Positions 1 to 8,136 are shown, numbered from the stretch's first letter. The stretch: DNA of 64,000 nucleotides from Actinomycetes bacterium (GCA_025358125.1 JANYKS010000049.1:38251-102250); one strand, 5' to 3'. The notes: generated by a model not told the origin, from the sequence alone. A program made the numbers and translations.

Positions 1-750
1 CTCAACGCTGAGCTGGTGCGCTCCAACGCCGAGCTCGACGCCTTCGCGTACGTCGCTGCCCACGACCTCCAAGAGCCACTGCGCGGATTGGCGAACTATG
101 CGAGGTTCCTCGTCGAGGACTATGCGGATGTACTCGACGACGAGGGCCGCCACCGGCTCGAGATGATGACGAAGCTTGCAGGGCGAATGAGCGGTCTCGT
201 TCGAAGCCTGCTCGACCATGCCCGCGTCGGACGATCCGAGCCGGAGATCGAGACGGTGCGGCTCCGGTCGCTTGTCGAAGATGTCCGCGAGCTGATGTCG
301 AGTCGGCTGACAGGCGGCGGAGCGGAACTGGTGCTAATGACCGACGACGAAATCCGCGTCGACCGCGGCATGATCGGTCACGTCCTGTTGAACCTGATCA
401 GCAATGCCATCAAGTACAACAACAGCTCCGAGCCTCGCGTCGAGGTCGGGACGATACCTCTTGTGCGCACTCAGCGAGGTCTCGCACTGGTGCCACGGTC
501 GCTGATCGCGGAGGTCGAGCAAGTCGTCGTCTTCGTGCGTGACAATGGGATCGGGATCGCAGCAGACCGGATCGAAGAGATCTTCCGGGTTTTCCGTCGG
601 CTGCACGGTCCGCAGGAGTACGGGGGCGGTACAGGAGTCGGGCTCACGATCGCGCGACGAATCGTGCAGCGCCACGGCGGTGTGCTGTGGGCCGAATCCG
701 AAGATGGCTGCGGCTCGACGTTCTACTTCTCGACGGGGGCAGTGGAGTGA
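1..750 (+). CDS. Sensor histidine kinase, C-terminal part (5' end outside window)
   Basis: The reading frame is open from base 1, so the N-terminal sensor part lies outside the window. The visible 249 residues hold a HisKA dimerisation domain with the phospho-acceptor in AYVAAHDLQEPLR (His at residue 21 of the fragment) and a HATPase domain with the N box (LLNLISNAIKYNN), G1 (DNGIGI) and G2 (GGTGVGLTIARRIV). The HDLQEPL signature is typical of phytochrome-like and PAS/GAF-coupled kinases, so a cytoplasmic or light/redox sensor upstream is possible but unseen. The stop TGA at 748-750 is followed by a response-regulator phosphatase gene on the same strand, a likely signalling partner. Confidence 0.93.
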   Translation, partial: LNAELVRSNAELDAFAYVAAHDLQEPLRGLANYARFLVEDYADVLDDEGRHRLEMMTKLAGRMSGLVRSLLDHARVGRSEPEIETVRLRSLVEDVRELMSSRLTGGGAELVLMTDDEIRVDRGMIGHVLLNLISNAIKYNNSSEPRVEVGTIPLVRTQRGLALVPRSLIAEVEQVVVFVRDNGIGIAADRIEEIFRVFRRLHGPQEYGGGTGVGLTIARRIVQRHGGVLWAESEDGCGSTFYFSTGAVE

Positions 751-836
751 ACACGTCGAACCCGCAGGTGATCTCCCTCGAAGGTGCCGATGCAAGTGGG
801 CGGCCGACCCGTCGGTTGCTCGCGCGCCGGCGTTGA
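747..836 (+). CDS. Possible 29-aa coupled short ORF between kinase and response regulator
   Basis: A GTG at 747 overlaps the kinase stop codon (GTGA). It opens 29 codons (VNTSNPQVISLEGADASGRP...) ending in a basic tail (LLARRR) and a TGA at 834-836, two bases before the ATG of the next gene. The spacing suggests translational coupling across the junction. It could equally be a decayed N-terminus or chance; no family is recognised. Confidence 0.25.
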   Translation: MNTSNPQVISLEGADASGRPTRRLLARRR

Positions 837-838
837 GC

Positions 839-2764
839 ATGCTCCCGGCAACGATACTCGCAATCGACGACAGCCTCGAAGTGCTGTACGCATCGCGGCG
901 TGCGCTACGGCGAGCGGGTTTCGAGGTGGTGGTTGCCTCGACCGTGGCCGAGGCCGAAGCCATCTGGGCCAACGGCCGACCAGACCTCGTACTCCTCGAC
1001 GTGAACCTGCCCGACGGGAACGGGATCGAGCTCAGCCATCGATGGAAGGCCGACCCTGACCGGCGCTCCGTACCGATCATCTTGCGCTCTGGCGTCTCCG
1101 TCTCCGCAGCCGAGCAGGCGTTCGGTTTGGTGAGCGGCGCCGACGGCTACCTCACCGAACCGGTCGAGACAGAGGTTCTCGTCGCCACCGTTCAGGCGCA
1201 CCTCCGCATCGCCCAACTGATCGATCAGATCGAGCTCGTCGTGTCCGTCGCCGAGATCGGGTCGTTCCTCTGGGACGGAGTCGCCCGCGAACTGATCTGG
1301 CGGTCTTCGATAGCGATGCTCCGTAGACCTGAACGGGACTCGCCGCCGACCGACTTCTCGGAGTTGCTCGACTGTGTGCATCCAGAGGACCGGAAGGCCC
1401 TTGCGGAGATCTTGGCAAGCATGGAGCGCAATCAGCTCGAGCGGGTCTCTCACGGATTCGGGTTCAGATGTGCCGATGGAACGCTTGGCTATCTGTTGCT
1501 CGTCGGACAAGCAGTGCGCGACTACACGAGGGGTATCGTCGGCTTCTCCGCGATACTGGTCGATACGTCGGGGCCGACGGCATATGCGGTGGATACCCAA
1601 CGGCTGGTGCTGTACTCGATCGATCTCGCCTCGGTCGACACGCCGGAAGAGGTTCTGGACCGTCTCGACAGCGTCGCGGGTTCGGTACTGAGCTCGTGCG
1701 AAATGCGGCTCTGTTGGAGCGCCGGCGAGGCACGTCAACCAACCTGCCACGAGTGGTTTCAACCCGACTCCGGCCACCAAAGCAGCCTGACCGAGCTCGC
1801 CCGGCTCGACGCCACCCCGCTCTTCGTGCGCGACCCATCGATATTCGAATCGACCACGTTTTCGCCGCCGCCTGGTCAGCGGTCATGGGCCGTCGTTCCG
1901 TTCAGGGTGGCCGGCGCACACGGAGTGCTCGTGATGGCTTTCCCTGACATCCAGCGCTTCGACGAACCTCAACAACACTTCTTCCGGACGTTCACCAACA
2001 TGACAGCGCTCGCCTTGGCCCAGACCTCGTTGCTCTCGGCGCAACGAATCATCGCCAACACCCTTCAACACGCGCTCCTGCCTGAACCCGAGTTGCTGCC
2101 GGGGCTCACGCTGGGCAGGGAGCTTCTGGTCGCTCAACGCGGAACGTTGGTCGGCGGAGACTGGTTCGATGGCTACGTGGTCGACGATGACCATCAGATA
2201 CTCGTCGTCGGCGATGTCGTCGGCCACGGCATCGAGGCCGCCGCCCACTCCGCGATGTTCCGCCACACGTTGCGAACGCTGTGCCTGAGCGGTTTTCCGA
2301 TGGCTGCCGTTCTTCACAAGCTCGATCAACTGATCTATCGCGATTCTCGCCAACCGTCCGGCACCCTGCTGATCCTCGAAGTCCAATTGAGCACTCGAAC
2401 CCTCACGCTGACGGCGGCCGGGCACCCACCCCCGATCATCGTGAGCGCTTCGGGCGAGAGCCGAGTCATCGACGTCGAACCGAACACCCTCTTGGGCTTC
2501 GGCCTCGTTGCGAAACACGCCGCCTCGACCTCGATACGGCTCGAACCCGGCGACATCGTCGTCGCATTCACGGACGGTCTCGTGGAACAACGCGGGCGAA
2601 CAATCGACACGGGCTACCGTCATCTACTCGACGCATTGCAAGGCGCTCACAGCGCTACAGACGCGATCGAGCGCGCTCGCAGAGTCGCACTCGCCCGTCC
2701 GGCTGCTGACGACGACGCGCTCGTCATCGCCGTACGATTGAACAGTGCCGCAGCGCCGGCCTGA
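839..2764 (+). CDS. Response regulator with PAS, GAF and SpoIIE-type PP2C phosphatase domains
   Basis: This 641-aa protein reads REC (about 3-122), a PAS_3-like segment (about 130-240), a GAF-like segment (about 250-395) and a SpoIIE/PPM phosphatase domain (about 400-635). The phosphatase motifs are intact: GGDWFD, VVGDVVGHG, AAGHPPP and FTDGLVE, which carry the metal-binding acidic residues. REC has DD at 10-11 and phospho-acceptor Asp54, but the usual conserved Lys is Glu108 (YLTEPV). Such proteins normally dephosphorylate anti-sigma-factor antagonists, linking a two-component signal to partner-switching. No antagonist or anti-sigma gene is visible here. ATG 839 was chosen because the frame upstream is low-quality overlap with the kinase gene. 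Confidence 0.9.
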   Translation: MLPATILAIDDSLEVLYASRRALRRAGFEVVVASTVAEAEAIWANGRPDLVLLDVNLPDGNGIELSHRWKADPDRRSVPIILRSGVSVSAAEQAFGLVSGADGYLTEPVETEVLVATVQAHLRIAQLIDQIELVVSVAEIGSFLWDGVARELIWRSSIAMLRRPERDSPPTDFSELLDCVHPEDRKALAEILASMERNQLERVSHGFGFRCADGTLGYLLLVGQAVRDYTRGIVGFSAILVDTSGPTAYAVDTQRLVLYSIDLASVDTPEEVLDRLDSVAGSVLSSCEMRLCWSAGEARQPTCHEWFQPDSGHQSSLTELARLDATPLFVRDPSIFESTTFSPPPGQRSWAVVPFRVAGAHGVLVMAFPDIQRFDEPQQHFFRTFTNMTALALAQTSLLSAQRIIANTLQHALLPEPELLPGLTLGRELLVAQRGTLVGGDWFDGYVVDDDHQILVVGDVVGHGIEAAAHSAMFRHTLRTLCLSGFPMAAVLHKLDQLIYRDSRQPSGTLLILEVQLSTRTLTLTAAGHPPPIIVSASGESRVIDVEPNTLLGFGLVAKHAASTSIRLEPGDIVVAFTDGLVEQRGRTIDTGYRHLLDALQGAHSATDAIERARRVALARPAADDDALVIAVRLNSAAAPA

Positions 2765-2785
2765 CAGGTACGGGGTCATGGCAGC

Positions 2786-2821
2786 TTCGGCGATTTCGGC
2801 AGTTACGGCAGTTTCGGCGAT
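2786..2821 (+). repeat. 9-bp tandem repeat, four copies
   Basis: Four consecutive 9-bp units of the type ttcggcgat / ttcggcagt / tacggcagt / ttcggcgat lie just after the SpoIIE phosphatase gene. The rest of 2765-3007 shows no convincing gene. Confidence 0.6.
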
Positions 2822-3007
2822 CACGGGCGCGAGTCAAGCCGGCCAGGCTCGCAGTTCTGGAGCATCGGTGTATGGCTCATGGTCGGTGACCGGGCTCGCT
2901 TGCGCAGCCGGGGGAATAGCGTGGTGCCGTGACGCTGGATCTGAACGCCGATCTGCCGAGGAGCGGGCACCGCAACCTGGCGAGGTGACTGCACTTGCTC
3001 ACCATGC

Positions 3008-3016
3008 TGGTATGAT
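3008..3016 (+). promoter_or_regulatory. Extended -10 promoter of the Mn riboswitch and exporter
   Basis: TGG TATGAT forms an extended -10 element. Transcription would begin near 3022-3024, at the 5' edge of the predicted riboswitch. No good -35 is visible, as is usual for extended -10 promoters. Confidence 0.55.
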
Positions 3017-3120
3017 TGTCGGTGAAGGGGAGTAGCCCACTCACTGGTCGATCGACATGCTGGCGGATGACGCCCGGTCGGCCGGGTCCGGACGTGTCCG
3101 GGCGGGCGAGACCTTCGACA
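3017..3120 (+). promoter_or_regulatory. yybP-ykoY (Mn2+) riboswitch candidate
   Basis: The two conserved ends of the yybP-ykoY class are present. GAAGGGGAGTAGCCC starts at 3024 and CGAGACCTTC ends at 3116. GAAGG (3024-3028) pairs with CCTTC (3112-3116) to form P1, extended by TGTC (3017-3020) with GACA (3117-3120). GGGGAGUAG and CGAGACC match the conserved Mn-binding loops of this class. A GC-rich internal arm (about 3070-3105) fits the variable helices. It sits 75 nt upstream of a GDT1/UPF0016 exporter, one of the gene families this riboswitch is known to control, where Mn2+ binding turns expression on. Confidence 0.8.
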
Positions 3121-3195
3121 TGGTGCAACCAGTTTGCGCCGAGTCGAAGGCTGTTCCAGGCACTTCTTCTCGGCGTTCGATTCGAGGAGAACAAA

Positions 3196-3765
3196 ATGTT
3201 GACAGCCTTCCTGGTCAGCCTCGGGGTGATCTTCGTCGCCGAGATGGGCGACAAGTCGCAGCTGATGGCGCTCGCCTTTGCGACGCGCTACAAGACGGTG
3301 CCGGTGTTGATCGGGATCACCGTGTCGACCGCTCTGGTCCACGCCGTCTCGGTGGTGATCGGTGCCGCGCTCGGCAAGGCGATCCCAACACGCCCGATCA
3401 CCATCGTCGCAGCGGTGGCGTTCGTGGCGTTCGGGTTGTGGACCCTGCGCGGCGACCGCCTGACCGCAGAGGACGAAGAACGCGCTGCCCGACCCGCACG
3501 AAACACCGTGCTGACGGTCGGCATCGTGTTCTTCCTGGCCGAACTGGGCGACAAGACGATGCTCGCCACGATCGCGCTCGCGACCCGCGAAGGCCTGTTC
3601 GGCACCTGGCTCGGCTCGACCGTTGGGATGGTCATTGCCGACGGTCTCGCAATCTTGGTCGGCCGTGTCCTCGGCGCCCGGCTGCCCGAACGGGCCATCC
3701 GTATCGGAGCGGCAGCGCTTTTCTTCGTGTTCGCCGCGATCCTTTTGTTCGAGGCGTGGCGATGA
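3196..3765 (+). CDS. GDT1/UPF0016 family manganese exporter
   Basis: This 189-aa membrane protein has two homologous halves, each carrying the family motif E-x-G-D-K-(S/T): EMGDKSQ near residue 16 and ELGDKTM near residue 119. About six transmembrane segments are visible (three per half), joined by a charged linker (RLTAEDEERAARPARN). Family members such as MneA and Gdt1/TMEM165 move Mn2+ or Ca2+ across membranes, and efflux of excess Mn2+ is the expected role. ATG 3196 follows a Shine-Dalgarno-like GAGGAGA. The upstream riboswitch supports control by Mn2+. Confidence 0.9.
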   Translation: MLTAFLVSLGVIFVAEMGDKSQLMALAFATRYKTVPVLIGITVSTALVHAVSVVIGAALGKAIPTRPITIVAAVAFVAFGLWTLRGDRLTAEDEERAARPARNTVLTVGIVFFLAELGDKTMLATIALATREGLFGTWLGSTVGMVIADGLAILVGRVLGARLPERAIRIGAAALFFVFAAILLFEAWR

Positions 3766-3816
3766 TCCAAGCGTTGCGATTCAAGGGTCACCGCCCGACT
3801 GCCGATACCCCTATGA

Positions 3817-6111
3817 ATGTTTGTGAACCGCAGATGCCTGGCCACGTTCGTGGCGCTCGCCGTCAGCAGCAGTGGGCTCTCCCTGGCGCCCGCTGTGCGG
3901 GCGGCCGCTGTCGGGGCGGCAGCTGTGCGGGCGGCCGCTGTCGACTCCACGCCATGGGTCCTGCCGTCGATGCCGACCGTCTGCTCATCTCAGCAGGCCG
4001 AAGCCGGCACCGTTGCCGACTGCCTGCTCGACGGCAAGGGCCTGCCCGACTTGCGGGGCTGGCCAAGGCCCCCGTTTCCCAAGGCGACCACGACCCCGAC
4101 GACCTGGGTTGACCTCTCGGTCGGATCGAGCGGCGCCTTGGTCGCCAAAGTGCAGCAAGCGCTGACGACCGCCGGGTTCCCAGCGCCGGCCGACGGCATG
4201 TTCGCTCAGCTGACAGCCGTTGCGGTGGCGAACTATCAAACGGCTGAGGCCATCCCGCCCACCGGCGTGGTCGACGAGGCGACAGCCAGCGCGCTCGGTC
4301 TGTTGGATCAGGCCACCGGCACGTTCCCGCCGGTCGGCTGGACATGGCCGGGCTGGACGTACAACGGTTCGCCAGCCCTGAGCGACTGGGAGAAACTGCT
4401 GATCGGCAATCAGGGTGCTGTCGGGCCGGTGAAGGCCAACCAGCTGCGGTCGATGCCGGAGTCGTTGCCGCTGTTCGAGGGGTTCGTCCGCGACATAGTT
4501 GCCGGTGGCTACAAGATCACCGACGTTTCGACGTACAACTTCCGCTGCACATCGACCAGCTTGAGGAACTGCCAGGGCCTGACGAGTTCGCAACTGTCGA
4601 ATCACTCGTGGGGCTTGGCGCTGGACATGAACAGCGGCGCCAATCCGGAAATGACCTACTACGGCGTCAACGGAGCGTCGGCGTGCGCGACGCCGATGAA
4701 GACCGACATCCCGATGTGGGTGGTTCGCGCAGCCCAGCGTTGGGGTCTGTACTGGGGCGGTTACGGCTGGAGCGGTGGATGCCCCTCGCCCAGCCAAACC
4801 AAGACCAGCGTGCGTCGCGATGCGATGCACTTCGAGTTCCGCGGCACTCCGACGCAGGCGCGGGCCATCGCGACCCCCAACACCGCCAGCGGATGCCTCG
4901 AGGTCGCCAGCGATGCCGGCGCCATCTCGCCCCGATGCCTTGCTCCGAGCGAGGTTCCGGCTGCCGGGTGGCGGGTCGTCGTCAACACCAAGGCTCCGAC
5001 CGGATCGACGGCGGCCCTCGTCAACATCACCGTCACCGATGCGGCCGCGGCGGGCTATGTGACCGCAGAAGTGTGCACCGCGCTGCCCGCCGGCCCACGC
5101 ATTTCCTCCAACGGCAATGTGGCTCCCGGTAGGACGGTCGCCAACCTGGCGGTCGTACCGCTCGACTCGAGCGGGCGATTCTGCCTGTATCGGTCGACAC
5201 CGATGCACTCCATCGTCGACGTCCAAGGGTTCTTCGCGCCTGCCGCTTCATCCGCCGGTGGAGGGACGATGTTCACGTCCGTCGCGCCGCAACGAGTGAT
5301 GGACACGCGTGCCCAGTCGTTCTGCGCGCCGACCGGGTCATGCACCGAAAAGGGCCCTGTCCCGGCTGGAACGGAGATAGTGGTCGCGGCGGCCGCCGTG
5401 GCATCGAACGCTGTGGCGATGCTGGCCAACCTGACCGTCACCGAGCCGACATCTGCCGGCTACCTCACCGCCGACGCGTGTTCGACACTGGTGGCAGGTC
5501 CGCAGACGCGCTCCAATGCGAACTTCGCGGCGGGTGACACGGTCGCCAATCTCGCCGTCGTACCCGTCGCCAATAGTGCAGCCGGCGCCCAGTTCTGCAC
5601 CTACTCGACGGCCCAGGCGCAGAAGATCGTCGACCTGCAGGGCTTCTTCGCGCCGCCGTCCGCGAATGGCTGGGGCTACACGTCGACGACGCCACAACGC
5701 CTCGTCGACACCCGCGACTGTTGGACGGATCTCGGCGCGACGGCACAACGCTGCGGGCAGATCAACGCTGCCGGATCGATCATTCATGTACAGGCGCCCC
5801 CCGGCGCCTCGGCGGTGTTGATCAACCTGACGCTCACCGGTTCCACCGCGGCCGGCTATGCCACTGCCGACGCATGCTCGGCTCTCGTTTCGGGACCACA
5901 GACGAAGTCGAATGGCAACGTCGCGCGGGGCGTCACAACCGCCAACCTCGCGGTGGTGACGGTTGATGCCGATGGTTCGTTCTGCATCACCGTGTCCGCG
6001 CCGATGCACGTCGTCGTCGATGTGCAGGGCATGTTCTCCCCGACCGGGCTGCTGCGGTTCACCCCGATCACCCCAGTTCGCCGCCATGACTCGCGCCAAC
6101 GTTCGGGCTGA
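3817..6111 (+). CDS. Secreted VanY-like M15 peptidase with peptidoglycan-binding domain and three C-terminal repeats
   Basis: This 764-aa protein starts with a signal peptide (NRRCLATFVALAVSSSGLSL). A PG_binding_1 domain follows (about 98-165, VDLSVGSSGALVAKVQQAL...). The M15/VanY-like domain (about 215-345) has the zinc-site motif SNHSWGLALD and the downstream DAMHFEF histidine. It is probably a D,D- or L,D-carboxypeptidase acting on peptidoglycan. The C-terminal half (about 350-764) is three copies of a roughly 135-residue repeat, each with a core like VNITVTDAAAAGYVTAEVC, an N-x-N-x-A(P/A)G segment and an ending like (I/V)VDVQGFF. Similar repeats occur in exported acidimicrobial proteins and may be surface-binding modules (inference). 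The start could instead be GTG 3823. Confidence 0.85.
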   Translation: MFVNRRCLATFVALAVSSSGLSLAPAVRAAAVGAAAVRAAAVDSTPWVLPSMPTVCSSQQAEAGTVADCLLDGKGLPDLRGWPRPPFPKATTTPTTWVDLSVGSSGALVAKVQQALTTAGFPAPADGMFAQLTAVAVANYQTAEAIPPTGVVDEATASALGLLDQATGTFPPVGWTWPGWTYNGSPALSDWEKLLIGNQGAVGPVKANQLRSMPESLPLFEGFVRDIVAGGYKITDVSTYNFRCTSTSLRNCQGLTSSQLSNHSWGLALDMNSGANPEMTYYGVNGASACATPMKTDIPMWVVRAAQRWGLYWGGYGWSGGCPSPSQTKTSVRRDAMHFEFRGTPTQARAIATPNTASGCLEVASDAGAISPRCLAPSEVPAAGWRVVVNTKAPTGSTAALVNITVTDAAAAGYVTAEVCTALPAGPRISSNGNVAPGRTVANLAVVPLDSSGRFCLYRSTPMHSIVDVQGFFAPAASSAGGGTMFTSVAPQRVMDTRAQSFCAPTGSCTEKGPVPAGTEIVVAAAAVASNAVAMLANLTVTEPTSAGYLTADACSTLVAGPQTRSNANFAAGDTVANLAVVPVANSAAGAQFCTYSTAQAQKIVDLQGFFAPPSANGWGYTSTTPQRLVDTRDCWTDLGATAQRCGQINAAGSIIHVQAPPGASAVLINLTLTGSTAAGYATADACSALVSGPQTKSNGNVARGVTTANLAVVTVDADGSFCITVSAPMHVVVDVQGMFSPTGLLRFTPITPVRRHDSRQRSG
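3892..3943 (+). repeat. In-frame 30-bp tandem duplication after the signal peptide
   Basis: A 22-bp sequence beginning gctgtgcgggcggccgctgt occurs at 3892-3913 and again at 3922-3943, exactly 30 bp (10 codons) apart. It yields an Ala/Val-rich duplicated peptide (AVRAAAVGAAAVRAAAV) at the signal-peptide cleavage region of the VanY-like protein. Confidence 0.75.
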
Positions 6112-6169
6112 CAGACGGGCTGAGTCGTCGGGCTGAGTGGTCGGGCCGGCGCGTGGCTTCGTCGTGGTA

Positions 6170-6175
6170 TAGCCT
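6170..6175 (+). promoter_or_regulatory. -10 box (TAGCCT), leaderless promoter
   Basis: TAGCCT lies 6 nt before ATG 6182, so transcription should begin at or next to the start codon. No Shine-Dalgarno sequence is present. Confidence 0.5.
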
Positions 6176-6181
6176 CCGGAA

Positions 6182-7474
6182 ATGGATCGCCGTGGACGGA
6201 CTGCGAGTCGTTTTGTTGTTGTGTTCGGGTTGGTGACGGCGTCGTGCAGCAGCACCACGTCGCTGAGTTCGTCGTCGCTCAAGCAGAGTGCAGCATCGGT
6301 CGGCTCGCCATCCGGATCGGATGCTGCGACGTCGGATTCGGGCTCGGCCGACTCCACGTCGGCGACGTCTGGATTGGGCTCACCGACATCCGCTCCCGAT
6401 CTGGCGCCTTCAACAACGTCAGCGCCTTCAACAACGCCAGCAACGCCCCCGTCGCCGGTTGACGTCTCGTTCCCCCAGACCGGACCGATCAGTGAATGTG
6501 CGTTCACGCCGCCCGCCCACACGGGTGAGGTGTCGTGGATCCAGGACGGCCAACTGCGGGTCATCGGCGACGATGGCGTGCCGCGGTGCCTACTCCGCAT
6601 TGCCACCGACACCTCGGCCGTTCGATGGTCACCGACCGGCCAACGTGTCCTCGTCGATCCGCACACCGTTGCCGGACCGGAGGGCACCAGAGCCAGCGGC
6701 TACAACGCGACCAACCAGACGGTGTCGTGGTCGCAGCCGACCGGTAAAGCCCTCCTCGGCATCACCGAGGCCAAGGGTGAGCTCACCTGGCGCGACTCCA
6801 CCAAGGATGACCGCAAGGCGATCAGCTTCCTCGCTCGCACCGACGAAGCGGTGTATCACCCTGCTGGGCGCGGGATCGTCGCGGTGGGCGTCGACGAGTC
6901 GGGCATCTACGGCGTCTGGCTGGCGTCGAACCGCGGCGAGAACCGCAAGCTGATCGCCCGCATCGATGACCCGACGACGCCCGTGTCGCATCTCACGTTC
7001 TCGGTTGACGGCACGACGCTGTACTTCATCCACGATCACGCCGACGCCCATCATGTGCACGCGCTGCAACTCGCCGGCCTGATCCTCACCGACTACGTCA
7101 CGGACCCTCGACCAATCAGCGATCTCGCAGTGAGCACAACCGACAGTTCGGTTGCATGGCGGGCCGGTCGATGCGACGGCAGTGGGTCGGTGCTGGTGAC
7201 CACCCCAACGACGAGCCCCGGTACCGACCTCCGTTCCGTCGCCGGTTCGCCGTTCGCATCGTCGACGATCCAACCGATCGGCTGGTTGAGCGACGCGCGG
7301 CTGGTGATCGCGGCGCGGGCGTCCGGTTGCGACGGCCCCGCCGACGTGTGGATCTGGTCGAACACGGGCGGATTCGAGCAGATCGGAGCGGGTTGGACGT
7401 CGGTGTCGGTGCGGACCCCGCGAGGTCCGTTCCAGGAACTGCCGGCCACGATCGAAGAAGCGGCCCCTGGTTGA
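6182..7474 (+). CDS. Lipoprotein with Ser/Thr-rich linker and beta-propeller-like domain
   Basis: This 430-aa protein has an N-terminal lipoprotein signal (FVVVFGLVTASCSS; predicted lipidated Cys near residue 22). A long low-complexity Ser/Ala/Thr/Pro linker reaches about residue 95. The rest is beta-rich and shows TolB/WD40-like blade patterns such as VSWIQDGQLRVIGDDG, SAVRWSPTGQRVLVD and VSHLTFSVDGTTLYFIHD. It is likely anchored to the outer face of the membrane as a ligand- or protein-binding module; the substrate is unknown. It is probably monocistronic, because a hairpin follows the stop codon. Confidence 0.75.
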   Translation: MDRRGRTASRFVVVFGLVTASCSSTTSLSSSSLKQSAASVGSPSGSDAATSDSGSADSTSATSGLGSPTSAPDLAPSTTSAPSTTPATPPSPVDVSFPQTGPISECAFTPPAHTGEVSWIQDGQLRVIGDDGVPRCLLRIATDTSAVRWSPTGQRVLVDPHTVAGPEGTRASGYNATNQTVSWSQPTGKALLGITEAKGELTWRDSTKDDRKAISFLARTDEAVYHPAGRGIVAVGVDESGIYGVWLASNRGENRKLIARIDDPTTPVSHLTFSVDGTTLYFIHDHADAHHVHALQLAGLILTDYVTDPRPISDLAVSTTDSSVAWRAGRCDGSGSVLVTTPTTSPGTDLRSVAGSPFASSTIQPIGWLSDARLVIAARASGCDGPADVWIWSNTGGFEQIGAGWTSVSVRTPRGPFQELPATIEEAAPG

Positions 7475-7485
7475 TGACCATCCCA

Positions 7486-7503
7486 GTCGCCCGGTCGGGC
7501 GAC
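7486..7503 (+). terminator. Hairpin after the lipoprotein gene
   Basis: A perfect 7-bp GC-rich stem (GTCGCCC / GGGCGAC) with a GGTC loop lies 11 nt after the stop codon. There is no U-tract, which is common for actinobacterial terminators. Confidence 0.45.
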
Positions 7504-7554
7504 GATGCGCACCTGGGGTGGTCTGCGGCTGGCGGCCAGGCTCGGCCGATTCCA

Positions 7555-7577
7555 CGTGGTCAGCTCGATCAACCACG
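7555..7577. promoter_or_regulatory. Inverted repeat, possible MarR operator
   Basis: CGTGGT (7555-7560) and ACCACG (7572-7577) are perfect inverted arms around an 11-bp spacer. They lie across the expected -35 region of the MarR gene promoter (-10 at 7595-7600), so autoregulation is plausible. Confidence 0.35.
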
Positions 7578-7594
7578 GGAACGACCATCGGTTG

Positions 7595-7600
7595 TACCTT
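7595..7600 (+). promoter_or_regulatory. -10 box (TACCTT), leaderless promoter
   Basis: TACCTT ends 8 nt before ATG 7609, and no Shine-Dalgarno sequence is present. Confidence 0.45.
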
Positions 7601-7608
7601 CTGTATCC

Positions 7609-8121
7609 ATGGCGACCTGGGTTACAGCGGTCGATCTCACCAAGCCCGCAGATCTCGACGTCGCCGTGCGGATCGGCAAGGCCTGGAGCGACCTCCGCCG
7701 CGGAGCGAGTATGGCCCTCTTGCGCGATTATTTCTTCGGCACGGCCGAGGATCGGCTCGACTCGGGCCAGATGGACACGCTCGATGCGCTCGTGCGCCAG
7801 CCATCGTGGCGGATGAGCGATCTCGCCGAAGCGCTCCGGGTCGACCCGTCGACTGCAACTCGCTCCGTCCAGCGTCTGGTCAAGGTGAACCTCGCCGAGC
7901 GCAGCGGGGACACCGACGACGGCCGGGTCGTCATGGTTCGAGCCACTGCCGAGGGCCGATGCGTGCACGACGTGGTCGATCGCCGGCGCCGCTACGTGAT
8001 CAGCACCCTGATGAGCGCGTTCACCGTGGACGAGCGAACCGAACTCGCCGATCTGCTGACCCGATTCGTGCGCGAACTGGACGTGACGATGAAGGAACTT
8101 CCCCCGCAACCGAGCTTGTAG
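7609..8121 (+). CDS. MarR-family winged-helix transcriptional regulator
   Basis: This 170-aa protein has the MarR layout: an N-terminal dimerisation helix, a winged-helix DNA-binding domain (about 55-125), and a C-terminal helix. The recognition region reads WRMSDLAEALRVDPSTATRSVQRLV, and the wing reads ERSGDTDDGRVVMVRAT, with the conserved D-x-R pair. The ligand is unknown. It stops 15 bp before the sigma-factor gene on the same strand, so it may be part of the same stress module. ATG 7609 was chosen because a -10 box sits directly upstream; the frame stays open further upstream but only over the preceding gene. Confidence 0.85.
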   Translation: MATWVTAVDLTKPADLDVAVRIGKAWSDLRRGASMALLRDYFFGTAEDRLDSGQMDTLDALVRQPSWRMSDLAEALRVDPSTATRSVQRLVKVNLAERSGDTDDGRVVMVRATAEGRCVHDVVDRRRRYVISTLMSAFTVDERTELADLLTRFVRELDVTMKELPPQPSL

Positions 8122-8122
8122 C

Positions 8123-8128
8123 TAGGGT
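8123..8128 (+). promoter_or_regulatory. -10 box (TAGGGT), leaderless promoter of the sigma factor
   Basis: TAGGGT lies 8 nt upstream of ATG 8137. A GGAAC sequence at 8094-8098, with GTA at 8118-8120, resembles an ECF/SigR-type promoter with a spacer one base too long. Autoregulation is therefore possible but unproven. Confidence 0.4.
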
Positions 8129-8136
8129 CGGCGTCC

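Noticed and set aside
2778..3035. ORF MAASAISAVTAVSAI... after the SpoIIE phosphatase gene
   Set aside because: The N-terminal part is just the 9-bp repeat, the frame runs into the riboswitch, and no family pattern is seen.
3985..5226. 413-codon minus-strand ORF opposite the VanY-like gene
   Set aside because: It is a high-GC antisense shadow; the plus strand shows clear domains and a signal peptide.
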